Below are positions 25,187-39,700 of a stretch of DNA of 64,000 bases, piece after piece (positions within the stretch are counted from its first letter, which is position 1; the number at the start of each line of letters is the position of its first letter). The notes below the pieces were generated by a model. The model saw nothing but the letters and a program-made list of their open reading frames with translations, was not told the origin of the DNA and searched no databases. Source of the DNA: Adineta vaga (Eukaryota > Rotifera); NCBI GenBank assembly GCA_021613535.1, contig CP075496.1:4588001-4652000 (forward strand), written 5' to 3'. The translations under genes and the position numbers were made by a program.

Positions 25187-28100
25187 TTAGAATGGTGTCA
25201 TCGATGGTGTAAATGGAGTTGGATGAGGATAACTTCCAACTAAAAAGAGATAAGAGCATATGGTTTTTCTTTTTCATTGAAAAACTTATTAACATACGTC
25301 GAAATTCAGAATTAAGAATAATCGTTTTATAATTTCGTCGACCACGAACTTGTGCAACAAGCTGAATTGCATCGAAAAGACGTGGCATTGTTGGAAAACC
25401 ATAATCCGTTGGATAGAGTAAATGTGTTGAATTTGTTTGCCGCTGATATTCAACAATAAAATCATCATAAGGCATACGACCATCGGATGTACTGAGAAGA
25501 ACAACAACATTATAAGCAAAAAACATTGGTGGAGTTAAACGAACTGATTGATCAATGACCTAAATAAAAAAAATACAATTTTCCATAGTAATTAACAATA
25601 CAATCAATTCAACTGACTTCAACATAGTCACGTAATTCAGTACGACATATATTTAATGTAAGATCTTGTTTAAAACGAACAAGCATATCTTGTTTTAATT
25701 GCCAAAACGATAATTGACATTGTGACAGCATTAATGTTAAAACAACATTTTTTGCTAATTGTATCATCGTTGAATTGGGTTCTTTTACTGAAATCGCAAT
25801 ATCCGATTCGGTGTAATGAAACTAAAAGAATTCGACAAAAAATAGTGATATTACAAAAATTCATTCTGTAATAAACATACTTCGAGTTTATCGGTCATTG
25901 TTAAAAGTAAAGCTTCTAAACTAGTAACACCGAACTCTTCAGGATTAAGTTCATTTCGATAAACTTGTAAATATTGTGCTTGTAAATCTCTTATTTTCAA
26001 TGGTACTTGAGATTTTCGAACTAATTGTTCAATATTTAATAACATTGCACGTGTCGTCATTGTGGCACTTAATTGAACAATTTTTTCACCATTTTTATCT
26101 TCATTAATCTAATTTAATATAGAAAAACGATAAAATTCGATGAAATTATTTTGATCTATTCTTTACTTTGACTACATGTGTCAATTCTTCAAGTAAATCA
26201 ATTAAACGAGAAAAACCATAGGTTTGCACTTTGCATTGATAACCAAAGTGATGACTAAATGAAATGAAGACATGTGAGAATTGAATAGAAAGAAACGAAA
26301 CTCTTTTTCCTACTGATAAGATGGAATAAATTTTTGAAATGGAATACTGAAATCAGGTAAGATTCGAAGCATATCGACAACATCTTTTTCAAAATTACTT
26401 GTCGCATAAATTTCTAATTCTGTTCGTTCTAAATTATCAGACGATTTTTATTAAAAAACTAAAGATATTTTATGATTTCTTTATCAGTAAAATTACCTTT
26501 TCGATAGAGTTTAATAGTACTTTTCCGCTTCGACAACTAATTCCTTATTATCTTTTACTTCATTCACTAAATCCTCTAATGAACACATGCCAAAATCACG
26601 AACGTAAAACAATTTCTTATAGGCCATTTCTAAACAAAAAGATAATCATACAGTTAATAAACTATATGACAGTTTTTCTAATACCATATTCCATGGGAAT
26701 ATCACTAATTGACATTGATCGTTGTGGTTTATTTTTTAATATACGAATAATATCATTAGTAAATCGTTTCATTTGACATCGATGTGTAATTGTTAAGATT
26801 CGTTTATTACCATCTCCAAGAATCTATGAAATGGAAAAGAAAGATTTTTCGTTAGGATCATCAAAAGAAGAACCATAATTTGATTTTACTTGAACAGATT
26901 TTGGAACTGCAGCTAAAAGATCAATAATTTTTGAAAAGCCATAATCAGCCACACGACATTGTCGACTAAAATACTGATGATAAGCCGAAACAAATTTCGA
27001 AACAGGTAAACGACAATGTGAACCTTGATTTTTAAGTAAATCAAGTACTTCACGTGAAAATTGTTGCAAACGTTGTTGAACTTCAGCACACATATCCACA
27101 TGCACTAGACAAAGAAGAAGGACATAGAATCAATCTTATCAAGAGAAAACAAAATTTATATGAATTATTACTGTTGGATGTATCAAATGGTGTTGGCATG
27201 AATGGAACACCTTGTGTATGAGAAAATTGAACTTTTTTAATTACACCTTGTCCTGTAACAATTTGAATATCTTTTATGCCTATCAATTACAATGAGAAAT
27301 TAGCTGTTTGTATAGAACAAATTATTTACATAGAAATTAAATAAACTTACATGAAATGTAATGTTCAAGGGGTACACCTTCATTATGATCGATTAAAGGT
27401 TCAAAACTATACGCATAACATTGCGGAAAACTAAAAATGAAGAAGATTATTTATGTAGGATATGTCTTCAAGTAATTTGCGGTAGTTTATTACCTCGCCA
27501 AAGGCATTGAACCATTATGTTGGGTCATTAATTGACGAACATTCTCAACAAAGATACTGAATGGAATTTTAACAAACGGTAAATCCAGATCAGGATTAAC
27601 AATAAAATTCTTTGAACAATGTGTAATACAATAAGGTTGTTCAAGTTGACTCTAAGAAAATTAATAAAGAAATTTTAAATGAAGACGTTTGTATAGAATA
27701 CAATGGACATACATGAACATGATTTTCATCGAAACGAACACGAAATGCTGGTAATAAACGAGCAACTCGATTACCTCCATAATCTTGGATGTCAATAACA
27801 TGCTTCATTGTATATATTTCATTAACATGAAGAGGTTTTTGAAATCTATTTGAAATAAATTCGTGTTATATGAATGTTTTTTTTCGATCGTCAGACAAAA
27901 TACTAACCGACTTTGATATTGTTGAATAAGTGTAACAAGTACACAAGTACAATCTGGATGTTCTTTAAGTAGAAGAGCAATTTCTAATGCTCGTCTAAAA
28001 CAATTCATATGAAGATAAAGAAGAATATTGAAAAAATTCGATAATTTACTCCGCCGAATCGGTAGAAGGTAATGGTGGAGAAGGTGTATCACATGCAGAT

Positions 28101-28650
28101 GAAATCAATGTAGATGCACCACATGATCGTTTCATTGATTATGATGATGATGATGATGATACTCGATTGTATAGATCAGGTGTAAGGGAATGGACTGGTG
28201 TAGAAAAATCCAATTTTGGTAATGGTGGTCGTACCTGTTGATTACCGACGATTGATCGACCAACTGAATATCAAAAAAGATAAATTGCAACAATGAAAAC
28301 AAATACAAGATAGATAGGCTTGTTTTACCATATGATCGATTGCTAACATCAGAGAGAGGACGTTTTGAAGCACTACTCGCTGGAGAATGTGGTCCAAGTT
28401 CATTCATTACAGATCGTGGAGTATAGAACATGTGATTCAGGCATTAAAGCATGATCCCATCGAGATGGACTCGGTGTCCACCAACTGGATGTGAAACTTG
28501 GTTCAATATAGTTATTATCACTAAGCAAATTGAATACAGTTTGCTTTTCAAAATCTGGTCCAATACACCAAAGTTCACTTAAATCGATTTCACCTTTGGT
28601 ACTTTTCGATTGCTGCTGTAAATAATCATGTGACCTATATAATAATGTAC
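25187..28650 (-). CDS. MARF1: MARF1-like multi-LOTUS protein, reading frame apparently interrupted
   Basis: At least 12 exons encode tandem LOTUS/OST-HTH modules, which bind RNA. In meiosis regulator and mRNA stability factor 1 they control oocyte transcripts. Diagnostic blocks: [22 protein letters not shown] (module near 26.95 kb), [22 protein letters not shown] (26.2-26.4 kb), [15 protein letters not shown] (25.9 kb) and a last LPYDDF-type module near 25.4 kb. The protein ends TPSMTPF. Three lesions are visible. The frame changes by one base in an A4 run near 26520, between VVEAE and STIKLYRK. An in-frame TAA lies at 28139-28141 inside a poly-Ser TCA run. The frame changes again near 28435, between DHALMPES and MFYTPRS. 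A shorter product could start at the ATG at 28135, just after the TAA. A first exon at about 28975-28995 (MYHDNNR) would fit phase but is speculative. No NYN nuclease domain is seen. It may be a decaying paralogue or carry base errors. Confidence 0.8.
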
Positions 28651-29202
28651 ATATAGATATATATGAATTTTAATTGAAATTTTAATTTATAAACAAACAT
28701 TAGAAAGGACATTGTTTGATATATGTTGTTGTAAACAGATAGGAAACAAGTCGACGACAAATAATATGTGTACGAATTATCTGTTCTCCAGCCTTCTTAT
28801 ACTGACACAAATAATGGCCGACGATGGCAGATAGACAGAGAAAGAGAGAGAGAGAGAACGATCGAGATCGACTACTGATGAACATCTGTTCGTTGTTTTT
28901 GTCTGTTTGGACGAAAATACCTCGAGATATTCGTACGAAAGAGTATAGATGATGAAGATGATGATATGAAAGCATTCACCGATTGTTATCATGGTACATT
29001 GTACTACGAGATTTCTGGTCGAAACAAAGTTTGTCTTTGATAGATATACATGTTTAATATGTCCTTTCTTTGTTTCAGTAGTTAATAAAAAGAAAATAAA
29101 TGATGATGAAAATATTATTTTTCACGTTTTATTGTTTCTTTAAAGTTTACAAAAAAAAGTATAGCTAATGTTTTTTTTCTCTTTTGAAGAAATAAATAGA
29201 TA

Positions 29203-30723
29203 TCAGGTATAATTTGGATAGTAATTTGGACTTTCCAGACCACCATCACTTCGCGAATCAGTATCGTTAGAATTATTTAGCTGATGTGTACTAGACACAT
29301 CATGACGTTTTTTACTTAATTTACGTTCTTTTGCACGACGATTTTGAAACCAAATTTTAATCTGAATTCAAAAGAAAAAAAGATTTAATGGACGATTAGA
29401 TTACTAGTAATAGAAATAATTTGATCTTACTTGTCGTTCACTTAATGATAATGCTAATGATAAAGCGGATTTACGTGGTATAGAAATATATTTTGATAAA
29501 ACAAATTCATTTTCTAATTCATATCGTTGTTGTTCAGTATACACAATACGATATTTATCACGTGTGCGCGTTTTACCTAAAGAAAAGTCTGTAAATTTGG
29601 TTATTTCGTTTTTTTTCATTAAACAAAAAGAAACATTTTCTAACAACAAGAATTGTAACTTTAAGATTAATCTTATCTTGTCTCGAACTTCAAAATGCAT
29701 ATGTATATCAACAATTGAAAGTCATAAAAGAATCTACATGTATTTCGGCACTATTTTATGGCACTCGACATTCTTTTTTTCTTACAAAAATCAATCAAAC
29801 AGACTGACTTATTAAGTACATTATTGTTAACCATGATGTGTTTACACTCATTTCATATTGAAGTGTAACACCCATGTGGAAGCGCATGTTTCAATCGAAT
29901 GCCCTTTTACATTTTCATCTTATTCTTCTTTAGTTTTAAAGGTCAATTGATTACCGTTCATTGGATTTCTTGGTGGAACAGGTTTGCAATGAGTTGGAGA
30001 GGATTGATTTTTAAGCCAAGTTGATTGCTGTGGAGAATGGGAGAGTTCTTCTTTGGATAATTGTTCTTGACAATGATTTAAACTATCCGATGATTCAATA
30101 TACGATGGTGGAGGACTATACGGTGACTCAAATTTCAATGTCGAAGATGGTAACCATTGAGATTGTGATGGATCATAAAAGTGATTCGGAGGATAAAATG
30201 AACATGGAGTAGAATAATGACGATATGATGGTGGAGTTGTTGTTGTTGTGGTAGAATGTAGTGCTTGATAATCGCCTGAACCAAGCCATGCAGATGAATC
30301 ATTATATGTTGTTGTTGTGGGCGGCGGTGGTGGTGGTGGTGATGGTGATGTGGATGATTGTGGATATAGATATTGATGAATATGATGGTAGTGTTGTGTG
30401 GTAGAAATTGGTGCTGATAAATTATTTTGGGGTAAATGTACCGATGAAACAGATGCAAGTGTACCAATTGTTTGGTTTGATGATAGTGAAGGTGATATTT
30501 GATCGAGAAGTGGATTTGATGGATTGGCTAGAATGTTATGTGTAGGAATAGTTGACCAATAGGGATATTCGAATGCTTCTGATTTTGATGTTGATAATGG
30601 ATATTCAGAATATGTCATTGGATGAGAAGAATAGCTATGATAAGGTGAATCAAATGTACGTAAAGATTCTCCAGTCTCATGATTTGCAGATATTATTGGT
30701 GTATATGGAGTGTTAGTGTTCAT
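29203..30723 (-). CDS. CDX: Caudal-type homeobox transcription factor (Cdx)
   Basis: Three exons, 30723-29955, 29576-29431 and 29361-29203, phases matching, 357 residues. The first exon is Ser/Pro/Tyr/His-rich and low in complexity, with a Pro7 run followed by Thr4. The homeodomain spans exons 2-3 and starts [25 protein letters not shown], the caudal signature. It continues [21 protein letters not shown] and then [14 protein letters not shown] across the intron. The intron after ERQ is at the position common in Cdx genes. It probably patterns posterior body or gut as a nuclear DNA-binding regulator. A 5' UTR intron is likely: a donor GTAAGT at about 30825 and an acceptor AG three bases before the ATG. 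The short C-terminal tail is Ser/Asn/Asp-rich. Confidence 0.93.
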
Positions 30724-33700
30724 TTTCTAAATGAACAAAATGAAAGAATTTATTAAAAGTTTCGTTTGTTTCTGTCATTTGACACAATTTAAAAGAGAAA
30801 CAAATCAATAAATCTTGACTTACTTGTTTAATGATTCGAAAGTGCTGAAAATGACGCAATAAATGTCAATGATAATTTTACGGATAATCAATCGATCAGG
30901 ATGTGTGATGATTGTTATAGTAATAAAATTAGAACTTTTCAATAGGGCGATTTCTTCTGTGATGACTTTAATCACATGGTATAATCATAAAAAATTCGAA
31001 ACTGTTTTTCTTCAATGGAAAGGAAAATGATGTTGTTGATGACGACGATAGTTTGTATGTCTAGCAAAGAAATAGATTCGTGTATAACTGCACTTTTTCT
31101 TCTCGTTTTATGACTTCACTTTGCGATAAATCGACAAGTAGGGAAGCGAGAGGTAGAGAACGAGAGAGAGAGAAAAAAAAGACACGAAAAAAGGGATGCA
31201 AATTCTTATTGGTGAAGAAAGAAAACGAGTTAAGTTATTGGTTATCGTCAACGAGTCGAAAGTATTTCGTTGTTAGAGTTGTGATTCATTATAGCTTCTC
31301 TCTCACTAAAATAGGATTTGCATAGAAGAATTCTATTGTGAGAAAAATTCTGTATGAAGATTCAAATCTATTGAATCATTTAAGGTGAGGAAAACATTAT
31401 CTTCATTTTCTTTCGTTTTCAAGTGGATTTATGTTGATTATTTTGTTGGATCTTCAATGACGATATACTCGAAAAGATAAGCTTACTTTTAATTACATAG
31501 TCATTCCTTGTTTTAGTCGGTTTTTACCTTCTGTCTCTTTTATTATTCATTTAATCATATTCACTTTCTTTTTCTTTTATCAAAAGCAAACAAATAAAAA
31601 CCAATCTGCTTCAGAATCATCTCATAATCTCATTACAACATAACATATGTCTTCTTCGAATTCGTATACGTATGGATAGAAACAAGACGATTCATTGATT
31701 GATTGAAATTGCTGATAGCTTGAGCTTGTTGGCACTTCCCTGTTGCTTAGTTTGACTTCTCCATCTTATTTCTTTTTGTCTCTCTCTCTCGTGATCACAC
31801 CTTAGTGTGACCAATCACATGATGAACTGATTTAGTATTCATTCTAATTGATTCAATGTTTCGTCTCAATTGCCATGTGATTGAATTGAAAAAGTCAACT
31901 TGTGCATAAAATTGATATAAACTAGTGAGATCTTAATGGAGTCAAAGTAAATATCGTTGTCTTAAATGTCATTTTTAGGAAATGATATGAATAAATAGAT
32001 ATAGAAGTAGAAGTTTTTTCTATCATACTAATATGTTTCACACATGGACTTAGAAGAAATATCATAAATATAACAGTATGAAAATAAAACATAGAAGAGA
32101 ATGTTCAAGATGAAAATTGCATTACACATTTTAACGATTTGATATGTGTTTGAACTGTAAGTTTTATGAGAATTAGTTTTTCTCTTTATTATTTAAAGAA
32201 GTTTTCATTCTATGTACGAAAAAGACTATTTTTCGGAAATCAAATAAGAACTAAGGAAGCATTCAGAGTTCCTAAATTATAGATAGTTCGTATTTGAGTA
32301 GATTTATAATTTTTTTTAACATATGAAATAATGTTATATAAATATTTTTAAATTAGTCTTCATCACTTGCATCAGGAGACTTTAATAGTCGATGTACGGT
32401 TCGGATTTTCGCATATTTGATACCAAGGAGAAAAACTATTAATAGACCAATGAAAAAGTCAACTAGTTAAAAGAAAAGCATTGATGTTTAATGGAATTCA
32501 TGGAGTATTTCCATCGGTCGACATGTTAGTGCACTGGCTAATTGATTAAATATGCATGAGACGACAAGAAACATAAACGTACATTATCTGCGCCAGTCAA
32601 AGAAGTGTCGCATTTGCGACAATCAGAAAAGGTGTGAATACGTGTACAAATTTGTAACTGCTAAAGCTGTCGATAGGAATTGTTAGTGAAAATGACAGTG
32701 GGAACAATGAACATCATTCTGTAAATAAATAGTAAAAGCAAGTATTTATCCATGATTTGAAATTTTAACGAAAAATACTTACTAGTATATGCTCTATTAC
32801 CTTAAAATCAACGTTAAATAAATTCATGGTATATTATTTCTTTTTTTATATTTTATTTGAAAAGTAAAATTTCCACGTATGATAGAATTGATACAAACCA
32901 TTGGCATCTCAATGGAATCGTTGTCTCAAATGACATTTTTAGGAAATAATATGAATAAATAGAAATAGAAGTTTATTTTATATTTGTCTTACCAAGATAC
33001 TAAATATACACGTACAAAAAAAGAAAGAAAGACGAGGAACGGAAAAAGAGATCACATGCAGAAAAGTATGTAAATAGAGATTATGAAATGAGAATACAGG
33101 TATGTGTGGAATAAACCACCGGTTTGAATGTAGAAGAAAAATAATAAATGCATACAACGTGTATGTTATCAAACTACTGAGATTCTTTTAAATATTAAAC
33201 CAAACATTGGTTCATGCAACAAAAAAGAATCAGCATTAAGCACCGAAACATAGCCATGCGAGAATGAAAGAGAAAAATATCACTAACTGTGTATGTATTT
33301 TTTTTTGTTTTTCTAATCTTTTATACTGTTAGTTTTAAATAATTTACGAAAAAATGTTTTAGCTTGTAATTTTGAGTTTTGTAACTGTGAAATAAGTTCG
33401 TCGAATGTGTCTGAATGGAATTAAAATAATATAGAATCAGGTATCATGTTTTTTGATGGATCAAATGATTGAGGAGTCATACCTATTTCAGGAGAAAAAG
33501 GATAATAAACAGAAGCCAAATGATCAATTTGGTCGTCGGATAAAACATGAAGTGAACCAGTTCTATCATCACCATCATCAGTCATTTGAGATGAAAAACT
33601 GGATACTCGATCACGCATTTCTTCGAAGAATGTTTTTGATTCTTCTTTCGAACTATTAACCAAACTGGAATAAGTTGATTGTTTTGAGGAAAGAAGGAAT

Positions 33701-36700
33701 TGATCATTAAAATCACTCGTTCGTTTAATTGGTTCAATAACTTCAGGTGAAAATTGATTATTTGTTTTACTAAAAACTCCAGCTGGCAAACTTTCTGTAC
33801 GAAGTAAACATGACATAAGTAATGTATCTGATGAATTTTTCTGTTGAGATTGTTTGAGATTGTCGATAGCAACAGGTTCTGGTACAATTGATTTCTACAA
33901 GTAATTAAACAAAGTCTCTTGATATTTCTCTTTATAAAACAAAACTAGGAATATTATACTATTTCTGGAATGATGACTTGTTCTTGAACAACATCGGATA
34001 GTGATTTTCCATGTTTACGTTGTTCATGGATTTCATTACTAATACGTTCAAGATTTTTTAGTGATTGTTGATATTGCATTTTGGCTTCGTTAACACAATT
34101 TTCCAAACCAAATACTTTACGTTTATGAAACTAGAAATCAATGATCGATCAGATGATATTAATATTCATTTTTCTTACTTCTAATTCTTTATTAAATTCG
34201 ACTTTCTTCTCGTAGTACGGTCTATAACAAATAAATAAATCATTCAAATATATAAGAAAAATCAAAAGAATATCCGTACTTCGATTTATTGATTGATTTT
34301 CGTGAATCTTTTTCTAATTTTTCTACTAACATTTCAATTTCAAAATAAACTCTTTCTGCACGTTGTTGATCAAAATCAGCCAAATATTTTTCTTTTTCAG
34401 CATCTCCAGCCTACAAATAAATTATTCTTACTCAATTACCAAAGTAAATCCATAAACGAACTTTTTCTACAGCTTGACGATAAGTTTCACTCCATGCAAT
34501 TGCATTTTCACTAGATATTCCTGCTTCATCAGCATGATCTGCCTACAGAAAACAAAACTATCTTCATGAAAATTAACAAAATCTATTATTACTGAAATAA
34601 TAGCTAATTCTTTTGCAGCGACATGTAATGCTTGAGCACGTTCAAATCGATGTTTTGCTTTCGTTAATACTTCTTTAGCTTCTCGTAGTTTAATTCGAGC
34701 TTCATAATAACTTCGTGATTTAATAACAGCAGAACCAATACTTTTTTCAAGTTGAGCTAATTCTTCATGTGATATTTCCAAAAGTTCTTGCAATGTTTTT
34801 CGAGCTTCCTACATAAAGAAATGAAAAATTTTTTCTCTTTGTTCAATAAATTACATCAAGTTGTAATTCTAAATGATTGATTGCTTCATTCGCATAATTT
34901 AATCGATCGAGTTCAATCTATAGAATAATAAATATGATTAGGAGAGAGAGATATTATTCAAAAGAACAGACTTGAATTCGAGGATCGAGTTCGTCATCAA
35001 CTGATGGACTTGATAAAGCAGATGATTGAGTTTGATTATCTAATGAATTCTCCATGCATAATCTAGAAGAAGAAAAAAACGAAAATGAATTTTATTTCAT
35101 ATTATTCTCATATTACAAAATATTTAACAAATAAACAAACAGAAAAAGAGAGATATTAAGAATTAATCTTTTCGATTAAATGATCCATTTGTTCAGTGAA
35201 ATTATCATCATCATTATTTGCAAAAATAAATGACCATTGTACATTTGTATCTAACTGACATTCGGATTCTATCGTATCAACAGTCCAACCTCGTTGTTGT
35301 CGGACATTATCTGATGCATTGATACAGACAAGTAATAAACGATCATGAAAAACTTGTTGAAAAAATTCAATTTCTTTCGTAAATTGAATACCATTGATAA
35401 TCCATAATGGATTTGATGAACATAATTGATCTTTTTCTTCTAACATCTTTTGACATAAGAATGTTGGATCTTCACAGTATTTATCTTTTCTCCATCTAAA
35501 ATAATAATTATAAATTTCTTTTCATTTAAAAAACAAATCAATGGACATACTTTGTTATAGTTGCTTGGGCAACATCTGTACAATTATGTGTTTTTTCATA
35601 TTCATGTTTTAGAGTTTCATTGATATTTAAGAAAAGAGCAGGAAGTTTTTCAGCCAATTTTGTTCCGATATAAGTTTTACCTGATTTATCTTTACCCGAA
35701 AGCATAATGACCTTTTTCACGTGAGAGTATTTCTCTGAATCATTTGTATCAGATCTAAATTTTTGGTATTTCAGATAAAAAAATCAATAGAAAGAAGTCG
35801 AGATTTAGTAGATTACTTATTTTCAAAATCTAAATTGAGCTTTCCTAGAATAAACTTCATAACACGATCACATCGTTCATGAATAACTAAAGTTGCTATT
35901 GAATCCATAGATGTTTTCTGTAGATTAACAATGACTACTTTTCCACCATTTTTCTTTGTTTTTCGTGGTAGATCTCGACAAGGACGAATTTGTAACGATG
36001 TTCCTAGACATAAACATAGATCTGCTTTTCTAAAAAGAAAAAGTAAAGATAAAATAAAAATTTTATTTTGTTTTCAGACATCTACATTTCATATAACTTA
36101 CGCACAATGTTCTTCAGATAGTTTAAGTGCTGGTTCCGGTAAAGCATCTTCCCAATCCAGAACAGTATCGCGTAGTTTTCCGCGACATGATAAATTCTTA
36201 TTGCGTCCTTTCATAGAGTTACAAATATTACCAGTTCGTTTACGACAATAAGAACCAACACTCGTAGGACGAATAATCTATAATAGATATTTTCATTAAG
36301 AAAAAGTAGGATAGTAATCAGTGAAACTCGATTTAAATCTTTCTGAATGAGAAGAGCATACAAATAGTCCATGAGTTTCGGTAAACAATGCATTTCGTTT
36401 TCAAACAAACCTGTGTATGACAAACTTCACATTCTTCTGAAAAAACATTTCCATGTAATTCTGCCAATTTATCTAGCGGTAAACCAGATCGATGATGAAG
36501 TCCATCAATATTCTGAGTGATAACATAATGTAAATAATTGCTTTCTTCTAATCGACATAAGGCTCGATGTGTATAAGTTGGTGTTGCTTTCTCGAAGCTA
36601 GTATTGAATGTAGGTTTTTCACCACGTTTTTCCAATGTCCAAACACCTAAAGAATAAGTTTTAATGACGAAATATATATATTTTACAGATGAATCAAAGA

Positions 36701-39700
36701 TTATAACCATTAGGTCCTCGAAAATCTGGAATACCGGCATCAGTTGATATTCCAGCTCCAGTAATAACAACGGTATGATGACTTTGACGAATCATTTGTT
36801 CTAATTGATTTAATTTCGCTATATAAATGAATAATTAATTTAAGAATATAAACATTAGAATTAATTTTACTTTCTAAATCATCAGTTTTTTCAGTTAGTT
36901 CAGGCATACCAACTTTACCTTTGTGAGGAAAATATGAGAGACTTTCGGCATAGGATAAACTCATTTTTCGATCACGTTTTGCAATTAAGTCAAATGAATG
37001 AACGACGAACGAACAGAGCGTGTCATTTCTAAATGGTCCAAAAATAAGTATCATTACAAACATTATAGACAGGTGTCGCTCGCAACAAGAGTATCATTGC
37101 CAAAATCGAATATATATATATATATCGATACAAATAAAACATTTAGATAATGATTGCATGGTTTTCAATAGTGTGCAAATGTACTATCCGTTGATATATG
37201 GAAATTTATACGAAGCAGTTTTCAATAAAATTATTTATGTTAAGAAATAAATGTCAAGAAAATTGTACAAGCAAGAAAAAACAAACAAACAAAGTGCACA
37301 ATGCTTAAGAAGAAGAAAAAACAGTTTTTTCTTTTCAATCAATTAAAATTACTCAATGACGAGCAAGAAAGATAACGTCGAGCTTGTTCCGTCACGTGAC
37401 GTTGAACATAAGTTTGACCAATTAAAATTTCTTCATAAGTTGGATCATACTAAATGAAGAGAAAATGATAAAAATTTATTTCAAATTCTTTTGATCTTAC
37501 GCCTAATTCTTCTTTCAATCTTTTCGAAGAATTTAATAAGTTCTTTGGGAATTTTTCACGTTTTTTCGTTTCTAGAATTGTGGATTGATATTTATGCAGA
37601 CGTTTATTTCGTCGTACAATTGTTGGTCGTATTGACGTTTGAGTATCCTGAATCATTGATGTGGTTGTTGTTTGTTCAGAATATGTAAAGTAATCACTAA
37701 ATGTGAAGAAGATGAAAATTATTAGAAGAATTTATGATTACGAGAGATATTTACCTGAACCAATCGTGTTCTGTCAAATGGATTCGATGTGGCTGAAAAA
37801 AGAAAAATAGTTTAGATGTTTGTAACAGAACAAAATCAAAACTTTACTCGATCCAAACGTTCAGGTGTATTAAGAACACGATGTTTTGATGGTGAGGATG
37901 TATTTGAAATAGTTTTAGGAGAAACAATAACATCTTGGGTTTGTTTCAAGGGAGTAAGTTCAATTAATAAATGATCTGTTTCCTGTTTGATCTCATTTTG
38001 AGAATTGAATGTAAAAGAAAAAGAATCATCTGTAGTAAAATGATTTCTATTATCTTGACGATTTCTTATTTCAGGTGAAAAAGTCGTTAACTGTGAAGAT
38101 GACTGAGATGATGAAGTAGTAAATGTAGGTATTGATGAGGCTTGTGATGAAGTTTGAGATGAATAATATGCAAAAGATGGCTGAAATAAAGAGAGATGAT
38201 GATCTGTTTGAGAATTTTGACTTGAAGACGTATAATCAGCACAGGATGAAAGCATAGGTAATTGTTTAGCAGGAGATGGTGGTGTACAATAAAATAAACG
38301 TTCAAGATCTTGTGAAGAATTTTCTTGTTGAGAATTGGAGGTTATTTGGGATGATACAGGCTAAAAGACATATAAAAGATTTACATTACTATTTTCATAA
38401 ATACTATGCGAATTGCACGAGAAATATAGAGTCAATTCTGATCATGATCATAAACAAAATCCAGTTGTGAAAGACTAGCAGAGAATTCTCAATTTTACCT
38501 GTAATTGATCTGGATAAACTGTTGCTAGATGATGTGAAGATGCAACATCAATATTATTGTAATCAGCTGTTGGAAAAAAATGTTGATGATGATTATCACT
38601 GTTCATTGTTGGGACATGGGTTTCAGTTTTAACGACAGGAGTTGTTGAAGAAGAGGATGAATGTTCTTTCGAAGATCTTTTCGTAGTTGAACGAGTTGTT
38701 TGATTAGTAATTGTTGTCAATGCTGGACGTGGTGAAGATGCTTTATCAAATTTAGGCCAAGGAAAATCTGATGGAATTCTAAAATAAAAATGCCGATATA
38801 TTATACAGGATATATATATCTCACTATTTCTTTCTTACAATGTAGTCCATTCAAGTCCTTGTCTTTTTAAATTAGTTACTTCTGATTCAAATTTCTTTTT
38901 CATTGAAGAATTCCAATGATTTTTAATTGAATTATCCGATCGTCCATTGAAGTATTTAGCGATTTCTGCCCATCGATTTCCAAAATGTTGATGTAAAATA
39001 AACAGCTGAAGATTTTCATCAGTAGTCCAAGGATTTTTATTAATTGCAGGATTAAGATGATTATGCCATCTGTAAAATGTGAAAAAAAACCTGTATAGTA
39101 AAATGAAATTATTTCAAAACTCTCATACCTTTCCCGGCATTGTTTTCCAACACGTCCTTTCAATTCTTTCGCAATTAAACTCCATTGTCTTGCACCATAA
39201 TCACGTACAAGTTCAATGACTCTTCTATCTTCTTCATCTGTCCAGGGACCTTTCGTGATCGATGGATCGAGAAATCGATCCCAACGATGTTGACATTGAG
39301 CATCCGTACGACCATTACCAACATACTGTGAGATACGTGACCAATCTATTAAACCACCATGCAAATTAATAAAATCCTTCAAACGTTCATCCTAAATAAA
39401 GTATGATTTATTGTAGTAAACAAACAAAAAATCGCATAATTTTCTTACTTCTTCTTTTGTCCATTTTTTATATGATTTTTTCCTTGATGACGAAACCTTT
39501 TTATTCACAAAGACATTTTCATCAAGATCAGAATCATCATCTGTAAAACTACTTCGACTACAACTAGCTCTAAATAATATTATCGTTTACTTTTGGAAAA
39601 AAACGAAATGAATTTAATCTTACCGTTGGGAAATCATTTTAAAAAAAGATTCGTGTCATTTAAAACAATGCCTTACATCAACGAACGAACATGCATACAA